Positions 59,850 to 64,000 of a stretch of DNA of 64,000 bases are shown here, piece after piece. The number at the start of each line of letters is the position of its first letter. Position 1 is the first letter of the stretch. The notes below the pieces were generated by a model. It was not told where the DNA came from. It searched no databases and saw only the letters and a program-made list of their open reading frames with translations. The position numbers were made by a program, and so were the translations under genes. The DNA comes from Ancylobacter dichloromethanicus (GTDB lineage Bacteria; Pseudomonadota; Alphaproteobacteria; Rhizobiales; Xanthobacteraceae): assembly GCF_018390645.1 (NCBI RefSeq), contig NZ_JAHBGC010000020.1:294869-358868 (forward strand), read 5' to 3'.

Positions 59850-59921
59850 ATGCCCGCGATCCTGATGTGGCTCATCGGTATTCCGATTCCGATCATCATT
59901 CTGCTTTATCTCCTCACCTGA
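59850..59921 (+). CDS. 23-residue hydrophobic membrane peptide
   Basis: The frame reads MPAILMWLIGIPIPIIILLYLLT, a single transmembrane helix. GGAGG lies 9 nt upstream of the ATG, which is the main evidence it is translated; an in-frame ATG at 59823 is too early for that site. I believe similar IPIPIIIL peptides occur in other Rhizobiales. Function unknown. Confidence 0.6.
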   Translation: MPAILMWLIGIPIPIIILLYLLT

Positions 59922-59966
59922 CGATGAGTGGATTTTTCTCTCGCCGCTTCGAGGGGTGAGGGTCTG

Positions 59967-60010
59967 AAAATGGGTCGCCCGGCGAAGAACGGGCGGCCCA
60001 TCTCATTTTT
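59967..60010. terminator. Bidirectional terminator between the small peptide and Anbu genes
   Basis: TGGGTCGCCCG and CGGGCGGCCCA pair with one G-T wobble over an eight-base loop. TCTCATTTTT follows on plus and TTTTC on minus. Confidence 0.75.
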
Positions 60011-60021
60011 ACACGCGAAGA

Positions 60022-60762
60022 TCAGCGTCCATAGGGCGGCCGGGGAATCGAGGTGTGCGCCGCGCGCAACGCCGCCGACCAGCGCTCGCGCAGATCGTGG
60101 AAATAGGGCTCTCCGGCCTCGACGCGGAAATTGAGTTCGGCCTGCCCGGCATCGCGGCGCGCCATCAGCACGTCGATCGGCATGCCGACGCCGAGATTGG
60201 AGCGCATGGTGGAATCCATCGAGATCAGGCCCGACTTCAGCGCGTCGTAGAGATCGGTCTCGAAGGTGATGGAGCGGTCCAGAACCGGCTTGCCGTATTT
60301 ATGCTCGCCGATCTGCAGGAACGGCGTGTCGCTGGTGCATTCGATGAAATTGCCGGCGGCATAGATCATGAACAGCCGCATGCGCCCGCCATTGACCTGC
60401 CCGCCGAACAGGAACGACACGTCGAAGCGCAAATCGGCGTCCTTCAACGCCTCGCCATAGAGATCGTAGACGTGCCGCACCGCCCGTCCGACCAGTTGCG
60501 TCGCCCGGAACATGCTGGTGCAGGTGGACAGAGTGTCCTTGAGCCCGGTCTCCGGGTTGTCGAGCCCCTCCTGCAGCGTGCTGATCACCGCCTGCGAGAT
60601 CGAGAGATTGCCGGCGGTGGACAGCGCCAGAACATGACGGCCCGGCTCCTCGAAGACGTGCAGCTTGCGGAAGGTCGAGACGTTGTCGAGCCCGGCATTG
60701 GTTCTCGTATCGGCGATCATGACGAGGCCGTCACGCACCAGAATACCGCAACAATAGGTCAT
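60022..60762 (-). CDS. Anbu-type proteasome-related peptidase (bacterial proteasome homolog)
   Basis: The 246-residue protein is a member of the Ntn-hydrolase proteasome group called Anbu: MTYCCGILVRDGLVMIADTRTNAGLDNVSTFRKLHVFEEPGRHVLALSTAGNLS. Thr2 after the initiator Met would be the nucleophile, with Asp of ADTRT and Lys of FRKLH as partners. The family forms helical assemblies and its targets are unknown. The genes just upstream are its usual partners, a transglutaminase-like and an alpha-E protein. The start is MTYCCG; upstream in-frame codons run into the next gene. Confidence 0.9.
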   Translation of the reverse strand: MTYCCGILVRDGLVMIADTRTNAGLDNVSTFRKLHVFEEPGRHVLALSTAGNLSISQAVISTLQEGLDNPETGLKDTLSTCTSMFRATQLVGRAVRHVYDLYGEALKDADLRFDVSFLFGGQVNGGRMRLFMIYAAGNFIECTSDTPFLQIGEHKYGKPVLDRSITFETDLYDALKSGLISMDSTMRSNLGVGMPIDVLMARRDAGQAELNFRVEAGEPYFHDLRERWSAALRAAHTSIPRPPYGR

Positions 60763-60862
60763 TGAAGGCGCTTCCCCTGTCCTGCCGGCCAGGAGGCCGG
60801 CAGTTCGTTCCCGCGCCCTTATACCGGTGCGCTTTCCTGTCGGGCAACCTCGGCCCCGACCG

Positions 60863-61699
60863 CTACCCCTGAACCTGACGGCTCGACTGGTCCACCTTGA
60901 GGGCGACGGTGAGGTTTTCGTCGCCGCCGCCATAGCGATTGCCGCGCACCGGCGCGGCGCCGAGATAATCGAGCCCTACGGCGACGCGGACATAGGCTTC
61001 GGTGGGGCATTGGCGGTTGGCGGCGTCGAAGCCGATCCAACCGAGCCCGTCGACATAGGCCTCCGACCAGGCATGGCCGGCCTGATGCCCGGCGCCCTGC
61101 GCGGCGTCTGCTCCGTCGCCGACCAGATAGCCGCTCACATAGCGCGCGGGCACGCCGACATGGCGGGCGCAGGCGGTGAACACATGGGCGAAATCCTGGC
61201 AGACCCCGCGTTTCAGCCTGAACGCCTCCGAGGCGGTGGTGGAGACATGCGTCGGGTCGGGATCGAACTCCATCGCCTCGGTGATGGCGTCCATCAGCGC
61301 GTGCAGCCGGGCGATGCGGTCGCTCTCGCCGCTGCCGGTGGCCTCGGCGAAGGCGACGAGGTCGGAATCCGGGGTGGTGAGGTCGGTGCTGCGCAGGAAC
61401 AGCGAAGGGGGAAAGCGCTCGTTGATGCCGCGGATGACGCCGGCGGTGTCCTGCGTCTCGACCTCGCCCTCCACCAGCACGCGAAGCTCCCGGAGCGGCC
61501 CCTCCACTGCGAAGGTGTGGGTACGGTTGCCGAAGGCGTCCTGATGGGCGCGTAGCTGACAGCCCTCCGACACGTCGATGCGCCAGGAGACCACATACTG
61601 GCCGTCATGGCTGCACGGCGTCAGGCGCAAGGTCTGGATCGCGCCATTGGCCGGCGGATCATAATTGTAGATGGTCGCGTGATTGACATGGATACGCAT
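60863..61699 (-). CDS. Transglutaminase-like (cysteine peptidase fold) protein of the Anbu cluster
   Basis: The 278-residue protein has the transglutaminase-core triad: Cys in KRGVCQDFAHVF, His in AGHAWSEAYVDG and Asp in WIGFDAANRQ, following an N-terminal beta domain (MRIHVNHATIYNYDPPANGAIQTLRLTP). Members likely hydrolyse or transfer amide bonds. Together with alpha-E and circularly permuted ATP-grasp proteins it is proposed to make and break a peptide modification. It lies 13 bp after the alpha-E gene. Confidence 0.93.
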   Translation of the reverse strand: MRIHVNHATIYNYDPPANGAIQTLRLTPCSHDGQYVVSWRIDVSEGCQLRAHQDAFGNRTHTFAVEGPLRELRVLVEGEVETQDTAGVIRGINERFPPSLFLRSTDLTTPDSDLVAFAEATGSGESDRIARLHALMDAITEAMEFDPDPTHVSTTASEAFRLKRGVCQDFAHVFTACARHVGVPARYVSGYLVGDGADAAQGAGHQAGHAWSEAYVDGLGWIGFDAANRQCPTEAYVRVAVGLDYLGAAPVRGNRYGGGDENLTVALKVDQSSRQVQG

Positions 61700-61712
61700 G
61701 ACGCAGGCCGGT

Positions 61713-62657
61713 TCAGAGCAGGTACTGCTCGGTGACGGTGGAGCCGAGGCGGTTGTTCTCGGTCACGAAGGAATCGATGTATTCGTGCAGTCCGGTCTGG
61801 AAAATGTCCTCCATGCGGCTGTTGCCGAGCCGGGACAGGGTCGAGCGGGCCAACCGCTGGGAGCCACCCTGCCGGCCGTAATAGGCGGCTATATCGTCGA
61901 GATAGCGCGTTATGTTCTGGTAGCAACTGGTGAGCGAGCGCGGCATCTGCGCGTTGAGGATGAGCAGGTCCGCCACCAGCCACGGCTTCACGCTCTCGCG
62001 GTAGACCCAGTGGAACGAGGTCAGCGCCGACACCGAGCGCAGGATCGAGGTCCACTGGAAGTAGTCGAGCGGACCGCCGATATGCTCGGAATCCGGCAGC
62101 AGCACGTGGTATTTGACGTCGAGGATGCGGGCGGTGTTGTCCGCCCGCTCGACATACATGCCCACCCGCGAGAACCAGAAGGCGTCGTTGCGCAGCATGG
62201 TGCGGTAGGCGGCGCCGTCGAAGCGGAGCGAGGTCTCCTTGACGAAGGACATGAAGCGCGCCAGTTCCTCGCGCGTCATGTTCTTGGTCGAGTGGCGCTT
62301 CAGCTCCAGCCAGGAGGAGTTGATGGTCTCCCACATCTCCATGGTCAGCGCGGTGCGCACCGAGCGCGCATTGGTTCGGGCGATCTCGAAGCAGTTGCGG
62401 ATCGAGGACGGGTTCTCCGGCGCGAAGGCCAGGAAATTGATGACGTTCTGTTCGGTCACCTCGTCGCCGTGGACGGCCTTGTAGGCCTCGGCGCAGCCGG
62501 CGGTGAGCAGGGCCGAGCGCCACTCATTGGTGGACCCGCCATAGGCGGCGGGAAGCTGGGCGAGGCGCTGGGTCACGTCGAGGATGCGGGCGAGGCAGTC
62601 CGCCCGCTCCATATAGCGGGCCAGCCAGTAGAGATTGTCGGCAGTACGAGAAAGCAT
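61713..62657 (-). CDS. Alpha-E domain protein of the Anbu cluster
   Basis: The 314-residue all-helical protein matches the alpha-E family (MLSRTADNLYWLARYMERADCLARILDVTQRLAQLP; FWFSRVGMYVERADNTARILDVKYHVLLP; GGPLDYFQWTSILRSVSALTSFHWVY). Its role is unknown, but it occurs with circularly permuted ATP-grasp and transglutaminase-like proteins in a predicted peptide-ligating system. Here the expected ATP-grasp gene is not adjacent but 0.8 kb upstream beyond a LysE gene. Confidence 0.93.
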   Translation of the reverse strand: MLSRTADNLYWLARYMERADCLARILDVTQRLAQLPAAYGGSTNEWRSALLTAGCAEAYKAVHGDEVTEQNVINFLAFAPENPSSIRNCFEIARTNARSVRTALTMEMWETINSSWLELKRHSTKNMTREELARFMSFVKETSLRFDGAAYRTMLRNDAFWFSRVGMYVERADNTARILDVKYHVLLPDSEHIGGPLDYFQWTSILRSVSALTSFHWVYRESVKPWLVADLLILNAQMPRSLTSCYQNITRYLDDIAAYYGRQGGSQRLARSTLSRLGNSRMEDIFQTGLHEYIDSFVTENNRLGSTVTEQYLL

Positions 62658-62669
62658 GGGACCCGCGTT

Positions 62670-63293
62670 CTATTTGGCGTTGCGCCAGGCAAGCGTGGCG
62701 ACGCCGGCCGCGATCAGGAGCGAACCGCCGACGCGGTTGATGGTGGCGATCAGGCGCGTGCTCTGCACCGCGCCGCGCAGGCGGCCGGCGAGCAGCGCGT
62801 AGCCGAAGGCATTGGCGGCGGCGAGGGCGAGGAAGGTCGCCTCGAAGATCAGAAGCTGGGTCAGGAAGTCCCGACCGGGATCGAGGAATTGCGGTAGGAA
62901 CGCCACGAAGAAGGTGATGCTCTTGGGGTTCAGCGCCGTGACCACCCAGGCATGCGCCATCATCCTCCAGGCCGAGCCGGCCGTGCGGGCCTCGCCGAAG
63001 CTGGCCTTGCCGCCGGCCCGCCAGAGCTTGATGCCGAGCCAGATGAGATAGGCGGCGCCGACCCATTTCAGCGCGGTGAACAGCGTCGCCGAGGTGGCGA
63101 GCAGGGCGCCGAGGCCGAGCATGGACAGCGTCATGGCGGTGAAGTCGCCCAGCGCCACGCCGAGGGCGACGGGCAGGGCGACCTTGCGCCCCTGGCCGAG
63201 CGCATAGGAGACGACGAGAAGTATGGTCGGCCCGGGTATCACCAGCAGGACCGCCGAGGCGGCGACGAAGGCCAGCCATGTTTCAATCGACAT
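62670..63293 (-). CDS. LysE/RhtB-family exporter inserted in the Anbu cluster
   Basis: The 207-residue protein has six helices and the RhtB N terminus ETWLAFVAASAVLLVIPGPTILLVVSYALGQGRK, plus ALNPKSITFFVAFLPQFLDP. It exports amino acids or analogues. It lies 12 bp before the alpha-E gene on the same strand and so is likely co-transcribed, an unusual place between the ATP-grasp and alpha-E genes. The start is MSIETWLAF. Confidence 0.92.
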   Translation of the reverse strand: MSIETWLAFVAASAVLLVIPGPTILLVVSYALGQGRKVALPVALGVALGDFTAMTLSMLGLGALLATSATLFTALKWVGAAYLIWLGIKLWRAGGKASFGEARTAGSAWRMMAHAWVVTALNPKSITFFVAFLPQFLDPGRDFLTQLLIFEATFLALAAANAFGYALLAGRLRGAVQSTRLIATINRVGGSLLIAAGVATLAWRNAK

Positions 63294-63326
63294 CTGCGCT
63301 CCCCTCATTGCATTCCAGAGAGCACC

Positions 63327-63420
63327 GTCATCCTGAGGTGCGAGCGAAGCGAGCCTCGAAGGATGCTCATCTGGGGCGATATCCTTCGAGGCCCGGCTGC
63401 GCCGGACACCTCAGGATGAC
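63327..63420. repeat. Dispersed palindromic repeat, copy 4 (head-to-head pair)
   Basis: The ends are perfectly complementary: GTCATCCTGAGGTG at 63327..63340 and CACCTCAGGATGAC at 63407..63420. Inner parts (GCCTCGAAGGAT, ATCCTTCGAGGC) also pair, giving a long imperfect hairpin. It lies between the ATP-grasp and LysE genes, which are co-directional. Confidence 0.9.
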
Positions 63421-63450
63421 GTGGTGTTTTCCGTCCCTAGAACGCCGAAC

Positions 63451-64000
63451 TCAGTTTTCCTCCAGCACCCAGGTGTCCTTGGTCCCGCCGCCCTGGCTGG
63501 AATTGACCACCAGCGAGCCGGCCTCCAGCGCCACCCGGGTCAGCCCGCCCGGCACGATGCGCACCCTGTCGGAGCCGGTGAGCACGAAGGGGCGCAGGTC
63601 GACATGGCGCGGCGCGATGCCTTCCTCGACGAAGGTCGGGCAGGTCGACAGCGCCAGCGTCGGCTGGGCGATGAAATTGTTGGGGTCCTGCTTCAGCTTG
63701 GCGCGGAACAGCTCGATCTGCGCCTTGTCGGCGCGCGGGCCGATGAGCATGCCGTAGCCGCCCGAGCCATGAACCTCCTTCACCACGAGATCGCCGAGAT
63801 GGTCGAGCACGTATTTCAGGTGGTCGGGCTCGCGGCAGCGCCAGGTCGGCACGTTCTTCAGCAGCGGCTCCTCGCCGAGATAGAAGCGGATGATGTCCGG
63901 CATGTAGCTGTAGACCGCCTTGTCGTCGGCGACGCCGGTGCCGACGGCGTTGGTCAGCGTGACATTGCCGGCATTGTAGGCGCTCATCAGCCCCGGCACG
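63451..64000 (-). CDS. Circularly permuted type 2 ATP-grasp protein, C-terminal part (5' end outside window)
   Basis: This is the last 182 codons of a circularly permuted ATP-grasp ligase ([103 protein letters not shown]). These enzymes probably form peptide bonds with ATP. It belongs to the alpha-E / transglutaminase / Anbu cluster. The gene runs off the window edge. Confidence 0.93.
   Translation of the reverse strand, partial: VPGLMSAYNAGNVTLTNAVGTGVADDKAVYSYMPDIIRFYLGEEPLLKNVPTWRCREPDHLKYVLDHLGDLVVKEVHGSGGYGMLIGPRADKAQIELFRAKLKQDPNNFIAQPTLALSTCPTFVEEGIAPRHVDLRPFVLTGSDRVRIVPGGLTRVALEAGSLVVNSSQGGGTKDTWVLEEN

Overview
The window is GC-rich chromosomal DNA, coding on both strands with short intergenic gaps. 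It most resembles an alphaproteobacterium of the order Hyphomicrobiales. The Xanthobacteraceae (Ancylobacter/Starkeya-like) are my best guess, by inference only. Clues are the small PurL/PurQ/PurS set, the F1-ATPase zeta inhibitor, a Usg protein, BcsS, a DUF6867 gene inside the liv operon, a CIRCE-controlled groESL and the Anbu / transglutaminase / alpha-E / ATP-grasp cluster. No rRNA, tRNA, CRISPR array, prophage, integrase or insertion sequence was seen, so this looks like core chromosome.

Layout. 0-2.6 kb: end of murI, an exported lytic transglycosylase and rpsD with its own promoter and terminator. 2.6-7.5 kb (minus): grxD-bolA-purL-purQ-purS, then purC. 7.8-14.3 kb: zeta subunit, a secreted SH3 protein with a Trp-Gly-Pro-Arg-Pro tail, purB, rpe, a probable inverse autotransporter with a beta-helix passenger, and a small secreted protein. 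14.4-17.5 kb: a glycine-betaine-type ABC transporter. 17.6-19.5 kb: a P1/DmpA peptidase and ccdA. 19.6-25.4 kb: a complete liv-type operon (livH-livM-livG-livF-DUF6867-binding protein). 25.8-33.6 kb: flavin reductase, BaiN-like flavoprotein, KamA/EpmB-like radical SAM enzyme, XdhC and an XdhC-MobA fusion, BcsS, DUF488 and a HerA-like ATPase. 33.7-37.0 kb: a TRAP transporter. 37.4-45.1 kb: phytase-like esterase, XRE-cupin regulator, PLP dehydratase, a PlcP-like phosphoesterase with a glycosyltransferase, a LysE exporter and a universal stress protein. 45.4-51.2 kb: cytochrome c' with cytochrome b561, a DMT exporter, a RAM-domain protein, a TPP riboswitch with thiD and an MFS carrier, and an enolase-superfamily epimerase. 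51.4-55.2 kb: an MlaEFD-type lipid transporter with an auxiliary lipoprotein. 55.5-59.9 kb: groEL/groES, usg, an ExoD-like protein, an SDR and a 23-residue membrane protein. 60-64 kb: the Anbu cluster, interrupted by a LysE-family gene and a palindromic repeat.

Themes. De novo purine synthesis is represented by purL, Q, S, C and B. Envelope and lipid maintenance is prominent: the Mla system, PlcP plus glycosyltransferase, ExoD, BcsS and the transglycosylase. Phosphate limitation is suggested by two PHO-box-like repeats, one before the phytase-like gene and one before the PlcP/glycosyltransferase pair. Four copies of a paired palindromic repeat lie only between genes. The strongest candidates for new biology are the inverse autotransporter, the interrupted Anbu cluster, the XdhC-MobA fusion, the riboswitch-linked MFS carrier and the lone HerA-like ATPase. 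Functions are assigned from recognised sequence patterns; no database search was run.
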